Notes: generated by a model from the sequence alone, not told the origin. A DNA stretch of 57,553 bases from an uncultured Clostridia bacterium (GCA_946408995.1 CAMJUL010000017.1:1-57553), one strand, 5' to 3'. Shown: positions 40,414 through 49,612, counted from the first letter of the stretch. Numbers and translations are program-made.

Positions 40414-42731
40414 ATACCATTTCCTTCTTGTATCCAGTCCTGTCTCCCCGCTCCCGCCCGGGCGGGTCCCACGTTTTGGCACACCTCCTCCAGGCCCCCG
40501 GCTCGGACGGTGACGCGGCCCTCTCCCCGAACGACGGCGTGGACACGGCCCCGCCAGGCCCTTGCGCGGCCCTCTCCGAAGCCCTCCTCCGAGGAGGGAT
40601 CGGCGCTGCCCACCGCAAGGAGCGTGCACCCCTCGCAATGGAAGGCGATCGTTCTTGCGTCAAAGGCGCATTCCGTGCCTTTTTCATCGGTCAGCACAGC
40701 CGTCAGGAAGGCCGTATCCCCCACCTGCTCCGCTTCCAGGCGGACACGGGCGGCCCCGGACGGGGTGAACAGGATGTCCCGGCGCCCCTTCTCATCCACC
40801 GCCTCCAGCGTTCCCGGCGCGTACAGCAGGTCAAAGGACGCCGCGCAGTCCCTTGAGGGGGCGCGTCCGGCCTCCCGGCCGTTGAGCAGCAGGGTGATCT
40901 CTCCGCCCGGGCTGTAAACCTCCAGATGGATGCTTTTCCCCTCATAGCCCGGATAGTCCCAGGCGTGATGCCTTTCCGGCCAGCCCCAGTAGGACACCTC
41001 GCCGTCGTCGCGGAAGTGCTCCGGATGCTGTACGGCGATCCGGGGCGCCTCAAGGGTCCCCCACACGGCCCGCCGGTAGTACCCTGCCGGATTCATCTCC
41101 CCCCACAGGTCCATGTCCCCGCAGTTGGCCTGCCGCCAGGGCCATTTTTCAAAGAAGCCCTCTCCGTCCTCCGGTCTGCGCCAGGCGTGGCCGATGCCCG
41201 CCTCTCCCAGGTAATCGATGGCCGCCCAGGCAAAGTCGCCGATGACCCTGGGATGGTCCAGGGTCTTTTGCCAGCTGTCCAGGGCCTCCTTCGCTACGCT
41301 CTCGGTGCCGCAGATGAAGCGGCGGGGCCAGTTCTTCAGGTCCTCGGCGTAGCGGCGGGAAAGATAATTGTACCCGGCCACGTCCAGGGGCTCCAGGAAC
41401 GGTTCGCTCAGGACGCCGAAGGGATCGCTTTCCCCCGCTTCCTCCGCCTGTACGTTGGCCGCGAGCATTTCCAGCCTCCGGCGGCCGATGTTGTTGAGGG
41501 CGCAGGTCACAAGGCGCGTGTCGTCCGCATCCCGCACGGCGCGGCTCATCCTGGCGCACAGGGCATAGCCGTCCCCGGCGCCGTCCCGCTCCGGGATCTC
41601 GTTCCCGATGCTCCAAAGGAGCACGCAGGGATGGTTCCGGTCCCGTTCCACCAGGTCCCTCAGGTCCGCCTCCCACCGGTCACGGAAAAACAAATGATAG
41701 TCGTATGGGTTTTTCCCGATGTTCCATACATCGGTGAATTCGTCCATTACCACAAGCCCCAGATGGTCGCAGGCATCCAGGAAAGAGGGGGCCGGCGGGT
41801 TGTGGGCGCACCGGACCGCGTTGAAGCCGCTGTTTTTGAGCCGCAATGCCTTGCGGTATTCCGCCTCCGGCAGGCTGAGCGCGCCGAGGATCCCGTTGTC
41901 GTGGTGCACGCAGCCGCCCCGCAGCTTGAAGGGCTTTCCGTTGAGCAAAAACCCCCTTGACGCGTCCAGGCCCACTTCCCGGAACCCGACGAACGTTTCC
42001 TCCGCATCCAGCACCCGCTCCCCTGCCCGCAGTTCCGCCGTCAGGCGGTACAGGACGGGGCTGTCCGGGCTCCAGGACCGCACGGAAGGCACCGGTCCTG
42101 CGCACTTCACTTCGGTCCCCCGCACCTGCTCCCGCTTCCGCCAGAGGACCTCCCCCTTTTCGCCAAGCAGCGTCAGGCAAACCTCGTTTCCTTCCTCCGC
42201 CGCCTCGTCTGACAGGCGCACCCGGGCATCCAGCCTCCATTGCTCCCCTTCCCGTTCTGTCCGGTACGTCAGTCCCCGGGGAAGCACGCAGGCTGGACCG
42301 CTCTCAAGGAGCGCCACCGGCCGGCAGATTCCGCAGCCCACATACCAGCGGGAATTGGGCAGCGCGTCCCCGTGCACGTTCACCCGCAGGTGCTGTTTCC
42401 CGGGGCGGAGGCGGCCGGTCAGGTCCACCAGAAAGGACAGATATCCATAGGGCTGCCGGGTCAGGAGCGTATCGTCCAGATACACCTCCGCCCCCGGCAG
42501 GACCCCCTCAAACTCCAGCATCACGCGGCCGGCGATCTCCTCCGGACCGGCCTCGATCTCCCGGTCATAGATGAGATTGGCCCCCCGGAACCATCCCCCC
42601 GCGCTGCCGGACCTGCTGTCGGCGCTCCTTGGCATAACCGCGCTCAGGTCATGGGGCAGCGTCACCGGGGTGTCCCCCGGGACGCCCCAGATCCGAAAGG
42701 TCCATCCCCGGCAAAAATCCTTGCGGCGCAT
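40410..42731 (-). CDS. GH2 beta-galactosidase-like enzyme
   Basis: A 773-residue GH2 enzyme, cytoplasmic. A jelly-roll domain (about 1-150), Ig-like domain, catalytic barrel (about 260-530) and two C-terminal beta domains, the first resembling the DUF4982 type, are visible. The acid/base is Glu378 in SIGNEIP and the nucleophile Glu477 in CGTESVAK. CAHNPPAPSFLDACDHLG is the typical GH2 barrel motif. It is not close to the first GH2 of the window and lacks its N-H-K motif. Beta-galactosidase is the likeliest role. The ATG at 42731 is eight bases after AAGGAG; a GTG at 42740 abuts that site and is less likely. Confidence 0.88.
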   Translation of the reverse strand: MRRKDFCRGWTFRIWGVPGDTPVTLPHDLSAVMPRSADSRSGSAGGWFRGANLIYDREIEAGPEEIAGRVMLEFEGVLPGAEVYLDDTLLTRQPYGYLSFLVDLTGRLRPGKQHLRVNVHGDALPNSRWYVGCGICRPVALLESGPACVLPRGLTYRTEREGEQWRLDARVRLSDEAAEEGNEVCLTLLGEKGEVLWRKREQVRGTEVKCAGPVPSVRSWSPDSPVLYRLTAELRAGERVLDAEETFVGFREVGLDASRGFLLNGKPFKLRGGCVHHDNGILGALSLPEAEYRKALRLKNSGFNAVRCAHNPPAPSFLDACDHLGLVVMDEFTDVWNIGKNPYDYHLFFRDRWEADLRDLVERDRNHPCVLLWSIGNEIPERDGAGDGYALCARMSRAVRDADDTRLVTCALNNIGRRRLEMLAANVQAEEAGESDPFGVLSEPFLEPLDVAGYNYLSRRYAEDLKNWPRRFICGTESVAKEALDSWQKTLDHPRVIGDFAWAAIDYLGEAGIGHAWRRPEDGEGFFEKWPWRQANCGDMDLWGEMNPAGYYRRAVWGTLEAPRIAVQHPEHFRDDGEVSYWGWPERHHAWDYPGYEGKSIHLEVYSPGGEITLLLNGREAGRAPSRDCAASFDLLYAPGTLEAVDEKGRRDILFTPSGAARVRLEAEQVGDTAFLTAVLTDEKGTECAFDARTIAFHCEGCTLLAVGSADPSSEEGFGEGRARAWRGRVHAVVRGEGRVTVRAGGLEEVCQNVGPARAGAGRQDWIQEGNGI

Positions 42732-42736
42732 GCCCC

Positions 42737-44170
42737 TCACTCCTTTTCCAGACGGATCACGAAGCCCTCCTCAAAAGGCCGTTCCTCGGGCAGGCGGAGG
42801 GTCATTTTCTCCCCGTCCCTGCTCATGCCCACACAGGCGCCGGTGCCCAGCATCCTCGCGCTCCGCACCCGGCCCAGCGCGCTTCCCTCCCGCAGGGCGG
42901 AAAGATACAGGGTGTTGTCCCTGGGGATCCCAAAGCCGATCACGTACAGCGCCTCATCGGTCTGGGTATAGCGCACGTCGTCCCCGGTCAGTTTGTACTG
43001 CCCGCTCTCCAGCGCCAGGCCGTCCTTCATCTGGGCCTTGAGGCGCTCGGCGTTGTAATCCTCGTTGGTGCCTACGGTAACGCCTTCCCCGGCCACGGTA
43101 TAGGGGCGTGTCGCGTAAATGGCTTCCCCGTTGACCTTCAGCCACTCGCCGACCCGCCTGAGCTGCCTGACGGCGTCCGGATGGAAGGTGCCGTCCTCCT
43201 GCGGGCCCACGTTCAGCACCAGGCACCCGTTCTTGGCCGTCACGTCCGCGATCTGCTGGATGATCCTGCCGGCGCTTTTGTATTTGGGTTCCTGAACGAT
43301 ACACCAGGTGATGCGGTCCTCCAGGCGGTCGTCCGTCTGCCAGAAGAAGGGCTGACCCTCCGCGAACCGCCCGCATTCCACGTCGAACACCCCAAGTCCC
43401 TCGGGAAAATCCTCCTGCTTGTAGGTGATAATGCCCTCCGGCACCGCGTCGTAATAGCACTTGGCCGCGGCATAGCGGATGTCCTCCGGCAGGATCATGA
43501 CCCGCCCGTCAAAATACATCACGTCCGGACGGTATTTTTCGGAAACCTCCCGGATCTTTTCCAGCCAGGTTTCGGCGAATTTGCGGTCCGGCAGCCGGTA
43601 GGGAATGTAGCGGTTGGTTTCCAGGGGCAGGGCAGGGCCGTAATACACCTCGTTGGCCGGGTCGTAGACGTCCGCCTCGTTGTCCGTGGACATGAACCAG
43701 CCCCACAGCCACTGATGGTGGAAGGTAGCCAGGTATTTGATCCCCTTGGCCCGGAAGGCGGCGGCGCACTCCCCGGCAATGTCCCGGTGGGGGCCCGTCT
43801 TGACCGAATTGATGGGGTTGACGGCGCTGTCCCACAGGGAATAGTTGTCCGCGTGCTCTGTCACAGGTCCCGCATACCTTGCGCCGCTGAGCCGCACCAG
43901 GTCCGCCCAGGCGTCGGGGTCAAAGCGCTCCGCCCGAAACATGGGGATAAAGTCCTTGTAGCCGAATTCGCTCAGTTTGCCGTAATGCTTTTCGTGCCAG
44001 AGGTTCTGCTTGCAGCCCTTGAGATACATGTTGCGGGAATACCACTCATTCTCGCAGGCCGGCACGCTGTATACGCCCCAGTGGAAAAACAGGCCGAATT
44101 TGCCGTCCCGCATCCACTGCGGCGCCTCATGCTTAAGCGGTTCCCAGTCCAGGGTCCATTTCGCGTTCAT
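42737..44170 (-). CDS. GH29 alpha-L-fucosidase
   Basis: A 477-residue GH29 enzyme with no signal peptide. FHWGVYSVPACENEWYS at 29-45 is the family opening, HADNYSLWDS follows near 106, and Asp221 in DVMYFDGR is the nucleophile. A C-terminal beta-sandwich (about 355-477) is present. It releases alpha-L-fucose, or a related 6-deoxy or L-galactose residue, from imported oligosaccharides; fucose and 2-O-methyl-fucose occur in xyloglucan and rhamnogalacturonan II. The ATG overlaps the esterase stop by 4 nt and the GH2 gene follows five bases after its stop, so the three form one operon. Confidence 0.93.
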   Translation of the reverse strand: MNAKWTLDWEPLKHEAPQWMRDGKFGLFFHWGVYSVPACENEWYSRNMYLKGCKQNLWHEKHYGKLSEFGYKDFIPMFRAERFDPDAWADLVRLSGARYAGPVTEHADNYSLWDSAVNPINSVKTGPHRDIAGECAAAFRAKGIKYLATFHHQWLWGWFMSTDNEADVYDPANEVYYGPALPLETNRYIPYRLPDRKFAETWLEKIREVSEKYRPDVMYFDGRVMILPEDIRYAAAKCYYDAVPEGIITYKQEDFPEGLGVFDVECGRFAEGQPFFWQTDDRLEDRITWCIVQEPKYKSAGRIIQQIADVTAKNGCLVLNVGPQEDGTFHPDAVRQLRRVGEWLKVNGEAIYATRPYTVAGEGVTVGTNEDYNAERLKAQMKDGLALESGQYKLTGDDVRYTQTDEALYVIGFGIPRDNTLYLSALREGSALGRVRSARMLGTGACVGMSRDGEKMTLRLPEERPFEEGFVIRLEKE

Positions 44171-45546
44171 TCCGCCACCTCCACGTGATCAAATGAAAGG
44201 ATGGGAAGCCAGGTCTCCAGGTCCACGATGCCGCCTTCCGGGCCCCGGGGGTCCGTCCCGTAGGAGAGGAAGGCTTTCCCATCCAGGGGCCGGGAGGGCG
44301 TCAAAAGCAATTCCCCCTCCCGGACTTCCACCCCGGCGATGGGGTTTGGGCCCTTCCCGTCCTCCAGGGCGAAGTCCTGCGCGTCATGCAGGGCGCGGAG
44401 CCGCGTCAGCCCCCGGGTGTTTCGGAAAGCAAGGCGCAGGCGGCCGTTTTCCGCCCGGGCCGACGCAAGATCCGGGGCCTCGAAGGGGGCTCCATCGTTC
44501 AGCGCGCCGTGGACCTGCCTTGCCAGCATCTGGCCCAGAACAACGTTGCCCGCGGCGGAGGTGTGTATTTCATCCGACTGGGGAAGGCCGGCGGTGGGCA
44601 GGATAAAGACCCCTTCCGTGTCCCGGGCCGCCCGCCGCTGCATTTCCTTGACCCTTCCCCAGGCAGCGGCGTCCGGCTGGGTCTCATAGCGGTTGAGCTG
44701 CATGGTGAAAAAGGGGACCTGCCGCCCGGCCTCCCGCCGGACCGACGCCACCATGCGTTCAAAGCGCTCCAGGTACCTGTCCGCGTTCTTTTCGTCCGCG
44801 TCAGCGCAGCCCTGGTACCACAATACCGCGCGCACCTTCCGGCAGCAGGCGGTCTTTTCCATCATGTTGCGGTACAGATCGCCCTTCCCCCGGGGGTCCC
44901 ATCGTTCCATGGGAGAGTCCCCCTGGGCGGTGGGGATCAGCCCCACCGGGAGGCCCGTCAGGTCCGCGTAGCGCTTGGCAAAGGAAAGAAAGGGCGAGGA
45001 GCCGGTGATCCCCATGGGCGCGTTCAGGCAGTCCGCCGCGCCGGTGGCGTCGTTCATGGGATGGGCCGCCATGTCCCACCGGCCGCTGTTGCGCAGAAGG
45101 TGCACCCGCACGTCCGGAGGGTCATAGGCCCACCCCTTGGCGTAGCCCGCCGCGTTGGACTGGCCCGCCATGCAGAACACATCCCCCACGCTCACATGGA
45201 CGCGGATGTCCCCCCGGAACATCCAATGCTCTCCCGTAGCCGCGGAGACCGCGTCCAGGGAGGTCTCAATCCGGTAGGGGCCGCCCTGGGGCAGGGAAAA
45301 AACGGTTTCCCATTCCCCTTCCGTTTCGCTCCCGCCCATTTTCTCGCAGGCCCGCCAGGGCAGAAGGATCCTCTGATCCTCCTCGCTGACCGCCCGGAGG
45401 ACCGGGGTCACGCTTTGGACGCCGGCCCGTTTGGCCCCGTCCTCCAGCCGCCAGCGGCCCCGGAGGGAGAGCTTTGCCGCCCCCCCCTCGCGCTGGAACA
45501 CCTGCCAGTCCTGGAGGCCGGATGTGATCTCCACACCGTAAAACAT
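44167..45546 (-). CDS. SGNH carbohydrate acetylesterase (sialate O-acetylesterase-like)
   Basis: A 459-residue esterase of the SASA/DUF303 group. The catalytic Ser130 lies in AGQSNAAG, and Asp325/His328 in SDEIHTSAAG complete the site; LWYQGCAD near 242-249 replaces the usual LWYQGE. Beta-rich segments flank the SGNH domain on both sides. There is no signal peptide, so acetyl groups are removed after import. Acetylated sugars occur in pectin, including 2-O-acetyl groups in rhamnogalacturonan II. It is the first gene of the esterase-GH29-GH2 operon. I see no convincing promoter in the 160 nt upstream, so read-through from the ABC operon is possible. Confidence 0.85.
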   Translation of the reverse strand: MFYGVEITSGLQDWQVFQREGGAAKLSLRGRWRLEDGAKRAGVQSVTPVLRAVSEEDQRILLPWRACEKMGGSETEGEWETVFSLPQGGPYRIETSLDAVSAATGEHWMFRGDIRVHVSVGDVFCMAGQSNAAGYAKGWAYDPPDVRVHLLRNSGRWDMAAHPMNDATGAADCLNAPMGITGSSPFLSFAKRYADLTGLPVGLIPTAQGDSPMERWDPRGKGDLYRNMMEKTACCRKVRAVLWYQGCADADEKNADRYLERFERMVASVRREAGRQVPFFTMQLNRYETQPDAAAWGRVKEMQRRAARDTEGVFILPTAGLPQSDEIHTSAAGNVVLGQMLARQVHGALNDGAPFEAPDLASARAENGRLRLAFRNTRGLTRLRALHDAQDFALEDGKGPNPIAGVEVREGELLLTPSRPLDGKAFLSYGTDPRGPEGGIVDLETWLPILSFDHVEVAE

Positions 45547-45563
45547 CGTCTGAACCCTTCCTG

Positions 45564-45589
45564 ACGGAAGCAGCGCTTCCGTTTTTTCT
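45564..45589 (+). terminator. Hairpin with T-run on the plus strand in the esterase leader
   Basis: ACGGAAGC (45564-45571) pairs with GCTTCCGT (45575-45582), followed by TTTTTCTTTTTTT on the plus strand. No plus-strand gene ends here. It could stop antisense transcription, or on the minus strand act as a simple leader hairpin. Confidence 0.4.
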
Positions 45590-45644
45590 TTTTTTGCCCG
45601 TCCCGGGCCGTGTTCTTTGTCCCGGACGTCCCGGGAATGCTTCT

Positions 45645-45682
45645 TTGAAAAAGCGGGCCGGGAGGGATGCCTCCCGGCCCGC
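45645..45682 (-). terminator. Intrinsic terminator of the second ABC importer operon
   Basis: A perfect 13-bp stem (GCGGGCCGGGAGG, 45653-45665, with its complement at 45670-45682) and a 4-nt loop. On the minus strand it is followed by TTTTTC. It lies just past the binding-protein stop codon. Confidence 0.92.
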
Positions 45683-45705
45683 AGGAACCGTGGTTTGCGT
45701 GTGGA

Positions 45706-47397
45706 TTACTTGTAGTACTTCAGGGATTCCACGTCGGTCTTCTCGTTGATGGTCTTGAAGAAACCGTCAAAGTCCTCGGTCTGGCTCTTGACGCCGGCCA
45801 CGTAGGCTTCCCAGGCAGCGTCGTCATTGATGTCCAGTTCGCCGGTGATGAACTGGTTGGCGCCCACCTTGGAATACTTCTCGCAGGCGGAGGTCAGGGT
45901 GGACTTCATCTTGCTCTCTTCCTCATTCAGGTGGGTCAGAGGCGCCCGGTCATAGGGAGATACGGAATCGGGGCCGCCGTTGACAGCGGTGTCGATCCAG
46001 TACTTTCCGTCATACCAGCCTTTTTCGGCGGACCACCAGGGCTCGGTGGAGGAGTACTGCAGGATGGTGGAGAAGATCTGGGGAACAAAGGGGATGCCGG
46101 TGCGGGCGCTGGCGGAGGCCATGATGCCGCGGTCAGCCAGGGCCTGGCCGGGATTCTCGGCGTTCAGGATCTCGTCCACATAGGTGCGGGTGCCGTCTTC
46201 CAGGGTCACAAAGTCCTCGCCCTCGATGCCCCAGTTGAGCATCTTGTAGATGTCCTCGGAATACTGATAGTCGATCAGGCGGACGATCCATTCCGGATAT
46301 TCGGTGTCGGCGCTGATGATGATGCCCATGGTCAGCGTGGTGCCCAGGTTCTTGCCGCTCAGCTTGGAGCCCCATTTCCAGGCGGTGCCGAATTCGGAGG
46401 AGGGCAGGTAGGCAAGGCCCCATTCCATATCTTCGGAGACCTTGGCCTGGTTCCAGGACTGGACGGAGCCGGCCCAGTTGGTGGGAACGATCAGGATGTT
46501 GCCGTTGGCGGCCTTGGCGTCGGCGGAATCGTCCGTAGCGTACTCGGGATCGATGTAGCCGGCGGCATACAATTCATGCAATTCCTTCAGCATGGTGCGG
46601 AAGTTGTCCTCGATGGGGCCGAACGCCCACTCCTTGCCGTTCCAGTAGGTGGTGTCCCAGGTATGGAAGGTGCCCACGAAGCCGCGGAAGAACGCCATCC
46701 AGGAAGCGCCGTTGCTCATGACATACTTGGCGTTCTCGATCTCGCCGGCGTCGATCTTTTCCTTCAGCACGGCGCACAGGGCCTTGAACTCGTCCCAGGT
46801 CTGGGCGGGCTGGAGGCCGTATTTCTTGAGCACGTCAAACCGGTAGGCGTAGGCGGAGAAGGACTGGCCGCCCGCCAGGTTCAGGTCGTTGTCGTAGCCG
46901 TCCCAGAAGACATAGGACGTGCCGTCGTCATTGGTGACGCCTTCCCAGCCGCCCACATGGCCTTCCACGAATTCGGGATAATAGACCAGGTAGTCCTTGT
47001 AATCCATGATGTCCAGCACCAGGGAATCGCCGTCCTCGTCCTTGCCGTAGCCGTTCACCAGGGAGCCCTGGGAATAGGTGTTGATATCGGACAGGTCGCC
47101 GGCGGCCAGGTTCACGGACTCATTGTTGCGGAAATCGTTCCAGGGCGCGATCTGCCAGGTGATGTCCAGCTTGCAGCCCAGGTACGCTTCCATTTTTTCC
47201 TGCCACAGCTTCTGCATCTTGGTGGGCAGCTGGTCGGTACCCCAGTTGGCTGTGGTCACGGTGATCTTCAGGGTGTTGTTGGGCAGTTCGGGGAAGGTCA
47301 GTCCCTCGCGGTTCATCGTGCCGCCTTCCGCGGACGCGAAGGGGACGCATCCCACCAGCAGCGCCAGCGCAAGAACCAGTGCCAAGGTCTTTTTCAT
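45706..47397 (-). CDS. ABC importer solute-binding lipoprotein
   Basis: A 563-residue binding lipoprotein. The signal sequence MKKTLALVLALALLVGC has a clear lipobox L-V-G-C (Cys17), so it is anchored to the membrane. The mature part is a large type II binding protein of the LipO/YtcQ group, with several Trp residues suited to sugar stacking (near YWNGKEW and WNQAKVSEDMEWG). It follows the two permease genes and precedes a strong terminator. It shares little with the other binding protein in the window, so the two importers probably take different oligosaccharides. AGGAGG precedes the ATG. Confidence 0.93.
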   Translation of the reverse strand: MKKTLALVLALALLVGCVPFASAEGGTMNREGLTFPELPNNTLKITVTTANWGTDQLPTKMQKLWQEKMEAYLGCKLDITWQIAPWNDFRNNESVNLAAGDLSDINTYSQGSLVNGYGKDEDGDSLVLDIMDYKDYLVYYPEFVEGHVGGWEGVTNDDGTSYVFWDGYDNDLNLAGGQSFSAYAYRFDVLKKYGLQPAQTWDEFKALCAVLKEKIDAGEIENAKYVMSNGASWMAFFRGFVGTFHTWDTTYWNGKEWAFGPIEDNFRTMLKELHELYAAGYIDPEYATDDSADAKAANGNILIVPTNWAGSVQSWNQAKVSEDMEWGLAYLPSSEFGTAWKWGSKLSGKNLGTTLTMGIIISADTEYPEWIVRLIDYQYSEDIYKMLNWGIEGEDFVTLEDGTRTYVDEILNAENPGQALADRGIMASASARTGIPFVPQIFSTILQYSSTEPWWSAEKGWYDGKYWIDTAVNGGPDSVSPYDRAPLTHLNEEESKMKSTLTSACEKYSKVGANQFITGELDINDDAAWEAYVAGVKSQTEDFDGFFKTINEKTDVESLKYYK

Positions 47398-47426
47398 AAC
47401 AGTGCCTCCTTGTTTGTTTTAATTTA

Positions 47427-47445
47427 TCCGCATTCACGCTGCGGA
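47427..47445 (-). other. Intercistronic stem-loop before the second binding-protein gene
   Basis: TCCGCA (47427-47432) pairs with TGCGGA (47440-47445), with an outer AT extension. It is placed between permease and binding-protein genes, as in the first ABC operon (21756-21783). No T-run follows on the coding strand. Confidence 0.5.
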
Positions 47446-47470
47446 AAAATCCGTTGGGAGAGGGGCTTTG

Positions 47471-48385
47471 TCAGCCCTTGACCGCGCCCACCTGCATGCC
47501 CTGCTCGAAATACTTCTGGATGAAGGGGTAGATCAGCAGGAGGGGGGCGATGGTGGCCACAAGACACGCGTACTGCACGTTCAGGGGGTTCACCGTGCCG
47601 TTTGTGAGCATCACGTTGGCGTCGCCGCCAAAGGAGGAGCCCATGGAGTTGGAAGTGAACACGATGGAGCGAAGGATCATCTGGATCGGGTGGCGGGAAG
47701 CGTCCTTGATGTACAAAAGGGCGCTGAAGTAGCTGTTCCACATACCCACGATGGCAAACAGGGAGAAGGAGGCGATCAGGGCCTTGGAAAGGGGCAGCAC
47801 GATGCTGATCAGGATCCTCAGTTCCCCGGCGCCGTCGATCAGCGCCGCCTCCCGGATCTCATGGGAAATGCCCTTGAAGAAGGACCGGTACATGAACACG
47901 TTCCAGGCCGATACGCACCCCGGCAGCACCAGGGCCCAGGTGGTGTTCATCAGTCCAAGGTTTCGGATGTTCAGGTAGGCGGGAATGGTGCCGCCGCTGA
48001 AAAACATGGTGATCAGCATCAGGACGCTGAAGAAGCCCTTTAGCTTGAACTCCTGCACCGACAGGGCGTACCCCAGGCAGGAGGTCAGGGAGACGTTGAG
48101 CACCGTAAACAGGAGGGCGTACCAAACGGTCCACAGGTAGGCCGTGTAGATGGTGGCCTTGGAAAACACAATCTCATACCCTTTGACGTTGAGCTCCTGG
48201 GGGATCAGGCCCACGGCGCCCCGGGTGATCATCCGGCTGGAGGACAGGGACACGGCGATGACATGCAGGAAGGGGTAGAGGATGATCACGCAGAAGATCA
48301 GCAGCAGGATCGTCAGCACCGTATCAAAGGCCACGCCCCCGACCCGGATGCGGTTTTTTCCGGAAAGGTGTCCTTTCGTACTCAT
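47471..48385 (-). CDS. ABC sugar importer permease (LplC/YtcP type)
   Basis: A 304-residue permease with six predicted helices. The EAA loop REAALIDGAGELRILISIVLP contacts the shared ATPase. The ending YPFIQKYFEQGMQVGAVKG is the family signature. It is encoded 12 nt after the LplB-type permease, with AGGAGG before the ATG. Similar in role to the plus-strand permease at 20842-21759 but clearly a different lineage. Confidence 0.93.
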   Translation of the reverse strand: MSTKGHLSGKNRIRVGGVAFDTVLTILLLIFCVIILYPFLHVIAVSLSSSRMITRGAVGLIPQELNVKGYEIVFSKATIYTAYLWTVWYALLFTVLNVSLTSCLGYALSVQEFKLKGFFSVLMLITMFFSGGTIPAYLNIRNLGLMNTTWALVLPGCVSAWNVFMYRSFFKGISHEIREAALIDGAGELRILISIVLPLSKALIASFSLFAIVGMWNSYFSALLYIKDASRHPIQMILRSIVFTSNSMGSSFGGDANVMLTNGTVNPLNVQYACLVATIAPLLLIYPFIQKYFEQGMQVGAVKG

Positions 48386-48397
48386 ATCCGCCCCTCC

Positions 48398-49363
48398 TTA
48401 CCAGATGCTCTGTTCCGGGTCGATGAAGCGCACCACGTAATTGGTGCCCACCACCAGGATCAGGCTGATCACGGAAACGAACAGGTTCACGGCGGTGGCA
48501 AACTCAAACCGGCCGTCCTGGATGCCCATGCGGTAGACGTAGGTGCTGATGACTTCCAGGTCCATGCGGTTGGTCTCGTTCATCATCAGCAGGATCTTGG
48601 TGTAATCCTGGGTGAAAATATTCCCGGTGTTCAGGATCAGCACCACCGTGGTCGTGGGCAATATGGCCGGCAGGCAGATGTGCCGGATCTTCTGGAAGCG
48701 GTTCGCGCCGTCGATGTTGGCCACGTCATACAGCGAGGTATCCACATTGGACAGGGCGGACAGGTAAATGATGCTGCCCCATCCGACCCCCTGCCAGATG
48801 GCTGAGCCGATGAACATGGGCATGAAGAAGGCCGTGCCCGCGTTCATGTTGACCCTTGGCAGCCCGACCAGAGCCCGCAGGTTGTTGAACAATCCGTCCA
48901 GAGAGCCGAAGGTATTGAGCATGGAGCAGATGACCACGATGGAGATGAAATGCGGCAGGTAGGAAATGGTCTGGACCGAGCGCTTGAACCACTTGGACTT
49001 GACCTCGTTGAGCATCAGCGCCAGGAGAATGGGCATGGGATAGGTAAAGATCAGGGAGAAAACGCCCACCTTGAGGGTCTGCAGCAGGATGTGCTCACAG
49101 TTGACGTTGTTGAAGAATTCCTGGAAATTCTTGTACCAGGGATCCAGCCACGCGCTGCCCCATACACCCCTTTTGGGCTTGTATTTTTTGAAGGCGATCA
49201 ATACGCCGTACATGGGCACGTACTGGAACAGGATGACCACCGCCAGCGGCAGCAGACACAGCGCCACCAGCGCCCGCTGCTGCCAAAGGATGCGGAACCA
49301 TTTTTTCATCCGCTCCCATGCGGTCTTCTTCGGGAAGGTGCGCGCGGCAGCCGCGTTGCTCAT
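48398..49363 (-). CDS. ABC sugar importer permease (LplB/YteP type)
   Basis: A 321-residue permease with six predicted helices and a basic N-terminal tail. QYVPMYGVLIAFKKYKPKRG is the family signature. The EAA-loop region is YDVANIDGANRFQKIRHICLP, with Asp-Val where EA is usual. It opens the operon. The ATG at 49363 has AAGGAG seven bases upstream; an ATG at 49369 is too close to that site. A promoter lies at 49485-49513. The ATPase must be supplied from elsewhere. Confidence 0.92.
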   Translation of the reverse strand: MSNAAAARTFPKKTAWERMKKWFRILWQQRALVALCLLPLAVVILFQYVPMYGVLIAFKKYKPKRGVWGSAWLDPWYKNFQEFFNNVNCEHILLQTLKVGVFSLIFTYPMPILLALMLNEVKSKWFKRSVQTISYLPHFISIVVICSMLNTFGSLDGLFNNLRALVGLPRVNMNAGTAFFMPMFIGSAIWQGVGWGSIIYLSALSNVDTSLYDVANIDGANRFQKIRHICLPAILPTTTVVLILNTGNIFTQDYTKILLMMNETNRMDLEVISTYVYRMGIQDGRFEFATAVNLFVSVISLILVVGTNYVVRFIDPEQSIW

Positions 49364-49484
49364 ACGCATTCTCCTTTCACGCCTGCAGATGAACGCGATT
49401 TAATGAACATTACTGAACAAACCAGGTTTACTGTTTTATTATAGGCCTTCCAGTCTCTTATAGAAATATCCTATCTGGGAAATT

Positions 49485-49513
49485 ATTATACATCCTCTGC
49501 ATTTTTTGAACAA
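49485..49513 (-). promoter_or_regulatory. Promoter of the second ABC importer operon
   Basis: Minus strand: TTGTTC (49513-49508), 17-nt spacer, perfect TATAAT (49490-49485), about 120 nt before the first permease gene. Downstream in the leader, AAACC-A-GGTTT (49419-49429) is a possible operator. Confidence 0.7.
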
Positions 49514-49527
49514 TTCCAGTGAAATAT

Positions 49528-49563
49528 CTAAATAATTTGGACTTTTTGTTTAGTAAAATTTAG
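49528..49563. promoter_or_regulatory. Candidate operators between the divergent ABC and GH106 operons
   Basis: CTAAAT (49528-49533), GTTTAG (49548-49553) and ATTTAG (49558-49563). The last two are spaced 10 bp apart, one helical turn. The same cores (CTAAAT and ATTTAG with TTTGTT) form the palindrome before the first ABC importer, so one regulator may control both. Confidence 0.4.
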
Positions 49564-49606
49564 CTGCTGGCGAGGCCTGACGCCGGCAGGAAAAACGGCT
49601 TTTCCG

Positions 49607-49612
49607 TATAAT
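49607..49612 (+). promoter_or_regulatory. -10 box of the GH106 operon
   Basis: Perfect TATAAT with no recognisable -35 at 16-18 nt, 50 nt before the ATG at 49662. This fits an activator-dependent promoter using the sites at 49528-49563. Confidence 0.5.
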
